Of a stretch of 64,000 nucleotides of DNA, positions 16,445-24,920 are shown piece by piece; positions within the stretch are counted from its first letter, which is position 1; every line of letters begins with the position of its first letter. The translations under genes were made by a program, and so were the position numbers. The notes below the pieces were generated by a model. It did no database searches. It was given only the letters and a program-made list of their open reading frames with translations, and was not told the origin of the DNA. This DNA is from Streptomyces verrucosisporus (GTDB lineage Bacteria; Actinomycetota; Actinomycetes; Streptomycetales; Streptomycetaceae): assembly GCF_017114865.1 (NCBI RefSeq), contig NZ_JADEYH010000002.1, positions 124,001 to 188,000 on the forward strand. The letters are read 5' to 3'.

Positions 16445-17032
16445 TCAGGTGCCCTGGGTGGGCACGGGGCGGGACTCGTCCTTCTTGGAGTCGGCGAAGA
16501 GGAGGGTGGGCTCGGAGAGGATGTCGCGGCCCGCCTCGCTCTTGTAGATCTCGTCGACGCTGCCGAACCGGGCCTCGGAATAGTCGAGTTCGAGGAGGGC
16601 GGCGGCCTGGCGGACCGATGCCTCGTCCGGGCCCTCGATCTCGACGAAGGTGGGGAGATCCGGCCAGGTGTCGAAGTCGAAGACGACCTCGCCCAGGCGC
16701 CACTCCTCCCGGTAGTTCTCCTGGTAGCGGACCTCGCGCAGCCCGATACGGCGAAGGATCTCGGCCATCGCGTGCAGGTCGGCCACCTCGGTCTCGACCT
16801 CGGTGGTGCCGTCGATGGTGGTGGCGTCGGTGACCTGCTTGAGCGTGAGCGTGGACCGGGTGCCCTCGTTCCGCAGGCGGATCCAGGCGCCGACGTCGAG
16901 GGCGTCATTCTCGAAGATCTTGCGGGTGAGGAGGGTGCGCGGGAGCACCTGGACGGCACCGAGCCGGGTCAGCCTGGTCTGCAGGTCGGTGACGTCGACG
17001 GCGAGGAACTTCGCTTCGTACTCGTGCTTCAT
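16445..17032 (-). CDS. CYTH-domain protein (class IV adenylate cyclase-like)
   Basis: A 195-residue CYTH (triphosphate tunnel) protein. The defining ExExK motif is EYEAK at residues 4-8, and downstream charged strands (RLRNEG, STLTLKQV, FVEIEGPDE) supply the remaining tunnel residues. Family members bind a triphosphate with divalent metal and act as adenylyl cyclases, thiamine or inorganic triphosphatases. The N-terminal segment matches the bacterial class IV cyclase subgroup best. Its ATG overlaps the stop of the methyltransferase (ATGA), so it is translationally coupled in the operon. Whether it makes a signal or processes a triphosphate intermediate generated with the neighbouring kinase is unknown. 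Confidence 0.8.
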   Translation of the reverse strand: MKHEYEAKFLAVDVTDLQTRLTRLGAVQVLPRTLLTRKIFENDALDVGAWIRLRNEGTRSTLTLKQVTDATTIDGTTEVETEVADLHAMAEILRRIGLREVRYQENYREEWRLGEVVFDFDTWPDLPTFVEIEGPDEASVRQAAALLELDYSEARFGSVDEIYKSEAGRDILSEPTLLFADSKKDESRPVPTQGT

Positions 17033-17706
17033 GAGTCCTTCTTCCCGTAACGGTGGGAGGGGCCGGGCGTACGGGCCGCGAGGATCAGACCCATGCGATG
17101 GGTGTGGTCCTGGAGCCGGCCGACGTGGGCCCGTTCGGTGAACTCGTTCGTGCGCAGCGTGAGCAGCACGTTCCAGTCGCCGATGAAGTGGCGCCGGAGC
17201 CTCTCCGGGGACGTGTAGTGCTCGACCAGATGGTGGCGGTGCTCGACGGGCATCATGAACTCCGCACCGAAGAGGCCGCCCGGACCGACCAGGCGCTGCA
17301 TGTGGTGGACGAACTCGGCGAGCGGGCGGTGGTGGTTGGCACTGTAATGCCAGGAACAGCTCGTCCAGACCGCGTCGCAGGGCGTGCCCGGCGGTTCGTT
17401 CTGGAGGAAGTCGCCCTCGACGACCTGCACGCGGTCGTGGAGCCCTTCAAGTTCGAGCCGGTCGGTCAGGCCCATCGCGTGGGCGTGCTCCTCACCCGGA
17501 AGGCGGACCTCGCCGCCGTGCAGGGCCAGCGGGTCGCGTTCGATGGCGATGACGCGGTAACCGGCGGCCGCCAGCGGCAGGACGAACTTGCCGTCGCTCG
17601 CGCCGACGACCGCGACGGTGGCGTCAGCGACGGTGTGCTCCTTCAACGCGGCGAGGAACTGGGGGAAGAAGGTGAGGGTGTGCTCCCACAGGCTCTGTGT
17701 CCGCAC
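17029..17706 (-). CDS. SAM-dependent class I methyltransferase
   Basis: A 225-residue Rossmann-fold methyltransferase. Motif I is VAVVGASDGKFVLPLAAAGY near residues 31-50, the acidic end of strand 2 is VIAIERD, and a motif IV-like CDAVWTSCSWHY follows about 65 residues later. The SAM loop is non-standard (GASDGKF in place of GxGxG). The GTG at 17706 has AAGGAG nine bases upstream; this start overlaps the kinase gene by 83 bases, which is unusual but supported by the ribosome site. The stop overlaps the CYTH start. It may O- or N-methylate the product of the operon; the acceptor is not predictable. Confidence 0.78.
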   Translation of the reverse strand: MRTQSLWEHTLTFFPQFLAALKEHTVADATVAVVGASDGKFVLPLAAAGYRVIAIERDPLALHGGEVRLPGEEHAHAMGLTDRLELEGLHDRVQVVEGDFLQNEPPGTPCDAVWTSCSWHYSANHHRPLAEFVHHMQRLVGPGGLFGAEFMMPVEHRHHLVEHYTSPERLRRHFIGDWNVLLTLRTNEFTERAHVGRLQDHTHRMGLILAARTPGPSHRYGKKDS

Positions 17707-18265
17707 GGTGGTGGGCTCCTTGCGTGTCGATGGTGAGGATCGCCCGGAGGACCTCGTCGGGACCGAGGCCGGTGGTGTCCACGCGGTGCATCGGGAACAG
17801 GGCGTAGGCGGCGGTGAGCCGGTCGACGGTGGCCTCGGCGAGAGCGTCCCAGTGGGTCACCGGCTTGTCCCGCCCGGCCAGGCGCCGCCGGCGCTCGTCC
17901 TCTCCGCAGACCAGGTGGTAGATGACGGGCTGCGGCAGGTCGGGCGGCAGCGTGATCCCGAGGCGGGCGCCGAAAGCGTGGTGGGTGGCCAGGCAGCGGG
18001 CGAAGTAGCTCTCCACGACGACCGGGATGCCGAGGGCGAGATGGCGCCGTATCTCGTCGGCCGCGGTGAACAGCGCGGAGAGGTGGAAGCACATCCGTGC
18101 CTCGACGTTCCCCCGCTTGTCCACGTCGCGCCGCAAGCGCTGGTAGGCGGGCGGTACGGTCGGGACCAGCACCGCGCCACGGGCCGCCGCCAGCATCGGC
18201 GCGATGGTCGACTTGCCGGTGCCGCGGAGTCCTTCGAGGCTCTCGAACAGCGGGCGGTCAGACAC
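17624..18265 (-). CDS. P-loop nucleoside/thymidylate kinase-like protein
   Basis: A 213-residue P-loop kinase. The N-terminus carries EGLRGTGKST (residues 11-20), the Walker A loop of thymidylate kinase-like and AAA_33-type phosphotransferases. An Arg-rich LID-like segment (DERRRRLAGRDKP) lies near 135-150 and a DRx-like position is replaced by VESYFAR near 93. GTG at 18265 overlaps the end of the radical SAM gene by eight bases. The C-terminal ~28 residues are also coding for the methyltransferase N-terminus in another frame. The protein may phosphorylate a nucleotide or sugar intermediate; it is not a replacement for the housekeeping Tmk. Confidence 0.72.
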   Translation of the reverse strand: MSDRPLFESLEGLRGTGKSTIAPMLAAARGAVLVPTVPPAYQRLRRDVDKRGNVEARMCFHLSALFTAADEIRRHLALGIPVVVESYFARCLATHHAFGARLGITLPPDLPQPVIYHLVCGEDERRRRLAGRDKPVTHWDALAEATVDRLTAAYALFPMHRVDTTGLGPDEVLRAILTIDTQGAHHRADTEPVGAHPHLLPPVPRRVEGAHRR

Positions 18266-19160
18266 GGCCGTACACCACGTCCGGCACCGCGAGGGCCAGT
18301 TCGTCGGTGGCGGTGGGCCGGTGGACGATGCGATTGGCGCGCTTGTCGTACCAGAAGGCGTGCGCGTCCCTGCCGACGGCCTTGCAGGACATGGTGAGCG
18401 CACCGCGCGGGTCGGCCTCGATCCGCTCGATCTCGGACGGGCCGCCGACGGGGGCGCAGACCTCCGGGGCGCCGTGCTCGGACAGGTCCTCGTCGACGAC
18501 CACCTCGATGGCCGGCTGGGCCTCCCGGAGCCGCTCGCGCAGGCGGGCGTACGCGGCGGGGTCGGTGACCAGGAGCTCCGGGTGGGCGGCGGCGTTGCCG
18601 ACCGGACGCAGACAGTGCAGCTTCAACTGCCGTACCCCGAAGTGTTCCAGGACGCGGGCCAGCGGCAGTACCTCGTCGATATTGCGGGAGGTGACCGTCA
18701 TGGTCGCGCCCGCGGGGACGCCGAGTTCCCGGGCGAGGTCGAGCGCGTTCAGCGCGCTCTGGTAGCTCCCGGACCTGCGGATGTGGTCGTTGGTCGAGCC
18801 GACACCCTCCAACGAGACCCGCAGCAGGTCCAGGTGCGGGGCGATCTCGGCCAGCCGGCGCTCGATCCGGTAGCCGTTGGTGCAGATCTCGACCCGCAGG
18901 CCCAGCTCCTGCCGGGCGTGCCGGACCACCTGGGCGAGGTCCTTGTAGACGAACGGCTCGCCGCCGAGGAGGGTGACGGCCTCGGTGCCGTACCGGTTCC
19001 GCATGAGCATGAGGAGGTTGGCGGCCTGCTCGGCGGTGAAGGCGTCGGCGTGCTGGAGCCGTGTGCCGTGGAAGCAGTGCAGGCACTCGAAGTTGCAGCG
19101 GTACAGCAGCTGCAGGTACAGCATCCGGATCCTGCGGATACCGGTGACTTCCGCGATCAC
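18258..19160 (-). CDS. Radical SAM enzyme
   Basis: A 300-residue radical SAM protein. The cluster motif CNFECLHC has the CxxxCxxC spacing (Cys 22, 26, 29), GGEPF near 66-70 binds SAM, and EICTNG and LRVSLEG are the usual barrel strands. Only two further Cys (EVCAPV and MSCKAV) occur late, so there is no complete SPASM or twitch domain and probably only one Fe-S cluster. The GTG at 19160 is chosen because GAGGAGG lies five bases upstream; a GTG at 19229 would add 23 residues without a ribosome site. It heads the cargo operon and overlaps the kinase gene. A reaction on the small peptide is plausible but unproven. Confidence 0.85.
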   Translation of the reverse strand: MIAEVTGIRRIRMLYLQLLYRCNFECLHCFHGTRLQHADAFTAEQAANLLMLMRNRYGTEAVTLLGGEPFVYKDLAQVVRHARQELGLRVEICTNGYRIERRLAEIAPHLDLLRVSLEGVGSTNDHIRRSGSYQSALNALDLARELGVPAGATMTVTSRNIDEVLPLARVLEHFGVRQLKLHCLRPVGNAAAHPELLVTDPAAYARLRERLREAQPAIEVVVDEDLSEHGAPEVCAPVGGPSEIERIEADPRGALTMSCKAVGRDAHAFWYDKRANRIVHRPTATDELALAVPDVVYGRV

Positions 19161-19267
19161 GTGGGCCTCCTCCGGCCAGTCGCCTGGTTGGAGACCCGAT
19201 GGTGGCGGAGCGTACGGGGACCGCGTCACCGCGTATCCGGACGCTCCGAGGACGTCCCGGGACGTTT

Positions 19268-19960
19268 TCAGCGCGCCGCGAAGGACTCCAGGATCCTCAG
19301 GAGGTCCGCGGTGTCCGACAGGTCGGGCAGTACGGCGGGCGCGCCGGCGGCGGCCAGCTCCTCGGCGCTGTGGATGCCCGAGGCGACCGCGACGATCCCG
19401 GAGCCCGTGGTGAGTGCGGACTCCACGTCCCGTGGCGTGTCACCCACCAGCACCACGGGCACGTCGGAACGCACACCGCGAAGAAGGCGGGCGTGCTCCC
19501 GGGCGACGGCCACGAGGTCGGGGCGCTGGAGCGCGTCGGCACCGTAGGCTCCGACCGACAGGTCGAGCAGAGGGTCGAGGTCGAAGGCCGACAGCTTCAC
19601 CCGGGCGTTGGCCGCGATGTTTCCGGTCAGGATCGATGACACCCAACCGTCCTGTACCGAGACGGCCTTGAGCGCGTCCCGTACGCCCGGCAGAGCCGTC
19701 CCACGCCTGCGCAGCTCCTCAAGCCGCTCCTGGCCGGCGAGGGCGAGGGCGGCCTCGACGGCGGCCCAGTCCGGCTCGGGCAGACCCTCGCGCAGGAACA
19801 TCTCCCGCATGATCAGGCGATCCGTGCGGCCCTCGGTCCGTGCCGGTCCGGTCGGCGGACGACCCGCCAGCGCCGAGAACGCGGCCGCGTAGATCTCCTT
19901 GCTCACCCCTGCGTTGTCGATGAGCGTGTGGTCGATGTCCCACAGGACGATGAGCTGCAT
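19268..19960 (-). CDS. HAD-superfamily hydrolase (phosphatase)
   Basis: A 230-residue HAD phosphatase. Motif I is VLWDIDHTLID with the DxD nucleophile pair near residue 8, motif II is SSILTGN, and motif IV is VVLVGDTPRDVE. A helical type C1 cap lies between residues ~18 and 95, as in phosphoglycolate-phosphatase-like enzymes. The ATG at 19960 has only a weak ribosome site. It is 107 bp upstream of the radical SAM gene on the same strand and may be the first gene of that operon or a separate unit. It is divergent from the XRE-DUF5919 gene. The substrate is unknown. Confidence 0.82.
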   Translation of the reverse strand: MQLIVLWDIDHTLIDNAGVSKEIYAAAFSALAGRPPTGPARTEGRTDRLIMREMFLREGLPEPDWAAVEAALALAGQERLEELRRRGTALPGVRDALKAVSVQDGWVSSILTGNIAANARVKLSAFDLDPLLDLSVGAYGADALQRPDLVAVAREHARLLRGVRSDVPVVLVGDTPRDVESALTTGSGIVAVASGIHSAEELAAAGAPAVLPDLSDTADLLRILESFAAR

Positions 19961-20047
19961 TCCGCCAGGGTAAGCACCCGGGCGCGGCATCTGTCTCACA
20001 GGAACGTCCCATAACGTCCTTGCCCGATCGCGCCCGCCTCGGCTTCC

Positions 20048-20830
20048 ATGGACCCTGTGAACGAGCGACTTCACTCCGTACTCGCCCAGCGCGGCGTCCC
20101 GCCCGAGTCGCTTGCCGAAGCCTGCGGGGTGGACCCCAAGACCGTCAGCCGCTGGCTGGGCGGGCGCGTACCCCATCCGCGGCACCGCTTCCGTGTCGCG
20201 CAGCACCTGCGGGTGGAGGAGACGTTCCTCTGGCCCGCCCCGCAACCCCGGACCGGCCGCCCCGTCGCAGGGTCAGGCGCCGAACTCGTCGGCACCTATG
20301 CCAACCGCGCCAGCGTCCCCCGCGAGATGTGGCTCTCACTGCTGCGGGAGGCCCGGAAGGAGATCGGCGTACTCGTCTTCTCCGGCACCTTCTTCGCCCA
20401 GTCCAACCCGCACGTCGCCAAGATGCTCGCCGAGCGCGCGGCCGACGGGGTACGGGTCCGCCTGTGCTTCGGCGACCCGGCGGGCCGGGCGGTCGCCGTC
20501 CGAGGCCGGGAGGAAGGCATCGGCGACACCCTCGCCGCCAAGATCCGCGCCTCCCTGACCTACTACCGCTCCCTGCTCTCCGAGGAGGGATGCGAGGTGC
20601 GGCTGCACGACACCACGCTCTACACGTCGATGTTCCGCTACGACGACAACCTGCTGGTCAACCCGCACATCTGGGGCCAGCCGGCCAGCGCCAACCCCCT
20701 GCTCCACCTCCGAAGAGTCGACACCTCCGGGTGGTTCGACAACTACGCTCAGAGCTTCGACGCCGTCTGGGCCGGTGCCCGGCCCTGGACGCCCGACCAG
20801 GAGGGGATGGCCGCCCATGGGCAGGACTGA
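20048..20830 (+). CDS. XRE regulator with DUF5919 domain
   Basis: A 260-residue protein. The first ~60 residues are an XRE helix-turn-helix (LAEACGVDPKTVSRWLGGRV). The remainder (about 78-250) resembles DUF5919, a phospholipase D-like fold without an evident intact HKD pair (GVRVRLCFGDP ... VRLHDTTLYTSMFRYDDN), so it is more likely a ligand sensor than an enzyme. The stop overlaps the start of the Nudix gene by 14 bases, giving a two-gene operon. I recall similar XRE-DUF5919/Nudix pairs in streptomycetes. The gene is divergent from the HAD gene, so it may control both sides. Confidence 0.75.
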   Translation: MDPVNERLHSVLAQRGVPPESLAEACGVDPKTVSRWLGGRVPHPRHRFRVAQHLRVEETFLWPAPQPRTGRPVAGSGAELVGTYANRASVPREMWLSLLREARKEIGVLVFSGTFFAQSNPHVAKMLAERAADGVRVRLCFGDPAGRAVAVRGREEGIGDTLAAKIRASLTYYRSLLSEEGCEVRLHDTTLYTSMFRYDDNLLVNPHIWGQPASANPLLHLRRVDTSGWFDNYAQSFDAVWAGARPWTPDQEGMAAHGQD

Positions 20831-21284
20831 GTACTACCACGACCCCGACGCCCCCAAGGCGAACACCCTCATCCCCGCCAGCAACCTGCTCGTCGTCGAC
20901 GAGGACGGCGCCATCCTGCTCCAGCGCCGGCGCGACACCGGCCAGTGGGCCCTGCCCGGAGGCGCCCAGGACATCGGGGAGACGGCCGCGCAGTGCGCGG
21001 TGCGCGAGTGCCTGGAGGAGACCGGCATCGTCGCCGAGATCACCGGCTTCCTGGGGGTCTACACCAACCCCCACCACATCGTCGCCTACACCGACGGCGA
21101 GATCCGCCAGCAGTACGAGACCACCTACATCGGCCGCCCCGTCGGCGGCGAGCCCACGATCAACGACGAGGCCGACGGCGTCCGCTTCGTCTCCCCGGTT
21201 GATCTCGACCGGTACGACATCCACCCCAGCATGCGCCGGCAGATCGGCGACTACCTCGCCGGCACCTACCCCCGCCTGGACTGA
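20817..21284 (+). CDS. Nudix hydrolase
   Basis: A 155-residue Nudix hydrolase with a complete Nudix box: GGAQDIGE, then RECLEETGI, matching Gx5Ex7REUxEExGU. It would cleave a nucleoside diphosphate linked to another moiety. The ATG at 20817 lies inside the end of the DUF5919 gene and is preceded by AGGAGGGG, about 11 bases away. The beta-strand before the box (ASNLLVVDEDGAILLQRRRD) and the tail (VRFVSPVDLDRYDIH) are typical. Its stop converges on the HD-domain gene with a 19-base overlap. The substrate is not predictable. Confidence 0.87.
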   Translation: MGRTEYYHDPDAPKANTLIPASNLLVVDEDGAILLQRRRDTGQWALPGGAQDIGETAAQCAVRECLEETGIVAEITGFLGVYTNPHHIVAYTDGEIRQQYETTYIGRPVGGEPTINDEADGVRFVSPVDLDRYDIHPSMRRQIGDYLAGTYPRLD

Positions 21285-21838
21285 GCTGCCAGCGCCTCCT
21301 CCACCCGCCCCACCGCGGCGAAGATCTCCGGCGCCGCCCGGCGGATGAACCGCCCCACCAGGCTGTCGTCCCCGTAGCGGCCCCGGATCTCGGCCACCCG
21401 CTCCTCGGCTGTGGTCCGCTCCCCGTCGGGCGTCGTCGTCATGTCGCAGTAGACCAGCGCGTCCACCAACAACTGGTCCTCCAGCAAAGGGAACTCCGCC
21501 TCCAGCACCTCCCGCAGCCCGCGCTCCTCAGCCTCCAGCAGAGCGAACGAGTGGTTCGCCACCAACCGCACCAACCGCTCGTCCGCACCATGCTCATCAC
21601 GCAGGAACCGGGCCCCGTCCAACGGATGGAACCCCGTCACGGCCAGCCGTGGCGCGTACCCCACGTCGTGCAGCGTGGCGGCGGCGATGAACAGGTCAGC
21701 GTCCGTGCGGCTGAGAAGGTGCCTGATCTCGGCCGCACGGACGGTCACCCCTTGCGTGTGCGCCCACCGTCGCGAGAGCACGGGACTGAGTTCAGTCTCC
21801 GCCACTCGCGTTGCCCACTCCATCACCAGGCAGTCCAT
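21266..21838 (-). CDS. HD-domain phosphohydrolase
   Basis: A 190-residue HD-domain protein. The metal-binding residues are visible as RRWAHTQGV and AATLHDVGYAP (the HD pair), with VANHSFALLEA and LVDALVYCDM further on. Such proteins hydrolyse nucleotides or phosphate esters; the arrangement resembles small YfbR/YedJ-like phosphohydrolases. Translation probably starts at ATG 21838; an ATG five codons later is also possible, and neither ribosome site is strong. An in-frame upstream extension to 21973 crosses an inverted repeat and is less likely. The gene ends inside the Nudix 3' end on the other strand. Confidence 0.75.
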   Translation of the reverse strand: MDCLVMEWATRVAETELSPVLSRRWAHTQGVTVRAAEIRHLLSRTDADLFIAAATLHDVGYAPRLAVTGFHPLDGARFLRDEHGADERLVRLVANHSFALLEAEERGLREVLEAEFPLLEDQLLVDALVYCDMTTTPDGERTTAEERVAEIRGRYGDDSLVGRFIRRAAPEIFAAVGRVEEALAAQSRRG

Positions 21839-21910
21839 GCAACGCTCTCTGCCCAACAATCGCCGAAGACAATCCCCTGCTGCGAACTCGCTTTGCACTG
21901 TCTCACGATT

Positions 21911-21949
21911 GTCGGCTGCTCGGTAAAACTCGGCTTCCGAGCAGCCGAC
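21911..21949 (-). terminator. Hairpin downstream of the RM gene
   Basis: GTCGGCTGCTCGG (21911-21923) pairs perfectly with CCGAGCAGCCGAC (21937-21949) around 13 bases. A looser outer repeat (AAGGGGGCGAC at 21961 and GTCGCCCCTT at 22011) lies between it and the RM stop codon. Both could terminate the RM transcript. They also lie just upstream of the HD gene. Confidence 0.5.
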
Positions 21950-22038
21950 TCCGAGAGATAAAGGGGGCGACATCCGGGAATGACGACTGGCTCAGCGCCC
22001 AGTAGTTAAGGTCGCCCCTTAGCGAAGGTTTCGTGTTC

Positions 22039-24603
22039 TTACGATCGCCCGATGACGAGGAAATCGTAAACCACGTCAGGATCCAAGGAGCCGTGGGGTG
22101 CAACAAGCATCATGGCCTTGCGGCCTGCGAGTTTGGCGTCAATCCGAGACTGGATGGCACTACGTACTGCCGTCAAGATTTCTGTACGGTCGCTTGATTT
22201 CCGTGGAATTGGAAGAACCAACTCTCGCCAGCGGTTTCCGAGCGTGTCAATGATGTCCTGGGTGAATCGCTTAGACCAAATCTGCTCCTTCACGATCGGG
22301 GCAGATAGCAAGGCCAAGAGGAGTTTGGGATCCATCCGCTCATGGTCGAGCGATTTGAATTTGAGAATATGACTCTGATAGACGATTTTCGCGTCCAATT
22401 CAGTCACAATGGCGCAGGTGCCCACCAGGTATGTGCCATCGCGGACCATGAGAATATCGTCGACTTCCACATTCTGGCGCGGAGCTAGGCTGTTATAGAT
22501 ATCCGCGCTGACGCCATGCTTGGGATCCCCCTTAATTTCCCAGTTGGCGATGTCGGAAGTGCGAATAAAGGGGATGGATCCGGTCCCGTACGCGAGCTTG
22601 CCCACTTCGTGCCCGGTCGACACCTCAATCACACCATCGTCGGCCAGTTCCCCAAGCGTCACGAGGTGATGGGTTTCCTTGAGCGCGTCTAGGCGTTGCT
22701 TCAACTCGGGATTATAGTACTTGGGTAGGTAAATGAGGTCCTGGATTTCGCTTGCCATCACAGTGAAGCCGAGATGGTCGAATTCTAGCGGCTCGTTGTT
22801 GTGGAAACGCTCCAAGCGCTTCGTGATCTCAGGAAGATCGTCGTGAGGGATTTCGTGGCCGCGCGAGTCGTGTCCGCACCATTTTGCTAGCCCCATGAAG
22901 ACTGGGTAGTCCCCCTGAGGGGTGTTCGTGGCCTGGTTCTTTTCGATGAGAACAATTGCAGTCTTGGCGTGAGTGTAAGGCTGAAAGAGTTCTTCCGGCA
23001 TTGTCACGACAGCGCGGATGCGGGCCCGGGAGAGAATGTAAGAGACGATGAACTTGTGTGAGGGGTTACACAGCATGGACTCGGGAATTACGATCCCCAT
23101 TCGACCTCCCGGACGCAGGAGGTTCAGGCACTTTTCGATGAAAAGGATCTGGGGTGCCTGCCCATCGCCAACCGCCGAGGAGCGGGAGAAGGAGCCGGTT
23201 GACTTGTCACGCGTCCACTTATGCGCCAAGTCATACTGGCGCAGTGTTCCCGAGTCGCTTACCTTCAGCTTCTTTCCGAAGGGAGGGTTGGTCAGGACTG
23301 CGTGAAATTGGCCATCTCGGACCTCGTTTGCTGCCGCAGGGCTCCACTCGCTTGTGTTTGCGAGTGAGTTCTCGCAGAAAACACCGCCACGACCATCCCC
23401 GAGGACTGCCATATATGCTTTGGCGACTTTAGCAAGGAACGAGTCCTTGTCAACCCCGCGAATGTTTCGGATTGCGACCTGCTGCTTATCTGCGTCGATT
23501 TCATTCTGAGGCCATCCCAGCCTCTTTCCATTATTCTCAACCTGGTCCCAAAGTCGGCGTAGGGCCTCGACAAGAAATCCACCAGATCCACAGGCCGGAT
23601 CAATGACTCGATCATCTTGGGTGGGGCGAACCATTTCAGCAACAAGCTGAACCACGTTCCGCGGAGTAAAGAACTGTCCCTGGGCGCCTTTCAGGGACGG
23701 TCCGATGAAAGTTTCGAAGGCGTCCGCAACCGCATCGCGATCAGAGTCCATCAGCGAGTACAGTTGGAGCTCTCCTATGACATAAGCCAGTGAGGCGTCG
23801 TCGAGCGAGATCGAGTCGTTCTCGTCGAAAACATCGCTGTATCGCTTCACCACATGCTCGAACAACCCGCGCACTCGCCCAGCGACATCTGCGTCACTCT
23901 CGCCCATGCCAGCGCGGAGGCTTACCTTGTCCTTAGGGGCGGTGAACCGCTCGTCATAGATCTTGCAGAAGATTACGTTGATGATCTGCTGGGCGAGTGC
24001 TTCATCCCGTGTCATCCCCACCGCGTTTGCTGCGAGGTAGTTACGGATTGCTCGGAACGTGGAGCGCAAGTTATGTGTCGGCTGCAGGGACTCCCTTGTG
24101 TAGAGTCCAATGTCATCGACTCGCTCCCCATAGCGAGGAATGTTGGGAATTACTTCGAATGTTACCCTGCCGCCATGCTCCTGCTTGCGCAGGAACAACC
24201 GTTCGTCACCATTGAACCACACGCCAAGTTCGGCTCGTGAAAGACGCATGTAGTCTTCCAACTGGCTGCGGCCGTCCCTGCGTTTCTTCTTCTTGCACTC
24301 GACGACAATGTATAGAGAATCATCGGAATGGTCATCTGACGAGAAGACCGCGATGTCTACTGGATACTTCTTGGCCTTGTCGGACGGGGAAGCTTTGACG
24401 TGCCACTGTGGGCGAGTTCGGATTCGGCTTACGGGGTATCCGTAGTCTTCGATCAACTGGCGCGCGAATGGCTGGACCGCTTCTTTCTCTTCGGGAGTGG
24501 CGGGGACCTCTCGCTTGGAAACGATGTCGACAATGCGATCCGTTTCACCCGAGGATTGAGTTGGAAGAACTGCCGCAGGGGCGGGTTCCAGCTGCTCGGT
24601 CAT
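22039..24603 (-). CDS. Single-chain restriction-modification enzyme (nuclease-methylase-specificity fusion)
   Basis: An 854-residue protein combining three functions. Residues ~40-130 resemble the type I HsdR N-terminal nuclease domain, with a PD-(D/E)xK-type core: D83 (PVDIAVF) and E102/K104 (VVECKKK). Residues ~180-640 are an HsdM-like N6-adenine methylase: N-terminal helical domain, motif I VIDPACGSGGFL near 333-344, and NPPFGKK at 439-445. The C-terminal ~200 residues (from TLGELADDG) look like one target-recognition domain of HsdS. No helicase is present, so it resembles type IIG/BcgI-like systems rather than type I. Codon use is visibly AT-richer than neighbours. It may protect the element's host from phage and stabilise the element. 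Activity is inferred. Confidence 0.82.
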   Translation of the reverse strand: MTEQLEPAPAAVLPTQSSGETDRIVDIVSKREVPATPEEKEAVQPFARQLIEDYGYPVSRIRTRPQWHVKASPSDKAKKYPVDIAVFSSDDHSDDSLYIVVECKKKKRRDGRSQLEDYMRLSRAELGVWFNGDERLFLRKQEHGGRVTFEVIPNIPRYGERVDDIGLYTRESLQPTHNLRSTFRAIRNYLAANAVGMTRDEALAQQIINVIFCKIYDERFTAPKDKVSLRAGMGESDADVAGRVRGLFEHVVKRYSDVFDENDSISLDDASLAYVIGELQLYSLMDSDRDAVADAFETFIGPSLKGAQGQFFTPRNVVQLVAEMVRPTQDDRVIDPACGSGGFLVEALRRLWDQVENNGKRLGWPQNEIDADKQQVAIRNIRGVDKDSFLAKVAKAYMAVLGDGRGGVFCENSLANTSEWSPAAANEVRDGQFHAVLTNPPFGKKLKVSDSGTLRQYDLAHKWTRDKSTGSFSRSSAVGDGQAPQILFIEKCLNLLRPGGRMGIVIPESMLCNPSHKFIVSYILSRARIRAVVTMPEELFQPYTHAKTAIVLIEKNQATNTPQGDYPVFMGLAKWCGHDSRGHEIPHDDLPEITKRLERFHNNEPLEFDHLGFTVMASEIQDLIYLPKYYNPELKQRLDALKETHHLVTLGELADDGVIEVSTGHEVGKLAYGTGSIPFIRTSDIANWEIKGDPKHGVSADIYNSLAPRQNVEVDDILMVRDGTYLVGTCAIVTELDAKIVYQSHILKFKSLDHERMDPKLLLALLSAPIVKEQIWSKRFTQDIIDTLGNRWRELVLPIPRKSSDRTEILTAVRSAIQSRIDAKLAGRKAMMLVAPHGSLDPDVVYDFLVIGRS

Positions 24604-24920
24604 GCGTGCGCTCCTCGATGGATGGCGGTCCTATGTGTCGACGGGGACGCGTGTCGTGGTTCGTCAGCATCCGCCCCGACATCATTCCAGACTCGTGGTG
24701 AGGTCTCACGGGCTTCACATGACGCCGCCGTAAGGGGGGCCAGAGCTGGCTTGCGGACGAGGGGAAGCCCTGGGCTGTGGCTCAAGGTCGCTGAGGACTT
24801 TACTGGCACGCTTGGGCGGGCGTGAGCGGCGCTGTGGGCGAGCCAGGGAGCATCATCCGCGGTACGGTCCGTCGCTGATGCTGTGAGGATGCGCGACAGG
24901 GCAAGGTAGAGGAGCGAGCA
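24604..24920. other. Upstream region of the RM gene, no gene seen
   Basis: This 317-bp gap between the divergent RM gene and the small zinc-ribbon gene must hold both promoters. No coding frame with a good start, and no clear inverted repeat, was found. Confidence 0.4.

Noticed and set aside
16445..17032. Class IV adenylate cyclase as a proven signal-maker
   Set aside because: The CYTH fold also serves triphosphatases, and the residues seen do not decide between them.
22039..24603. A classical type I HsdM subunit
   Set aside because: The nuclease-like head and the recognition tail are in the same chain, and there are no hsdR or hsdS genes beside it.
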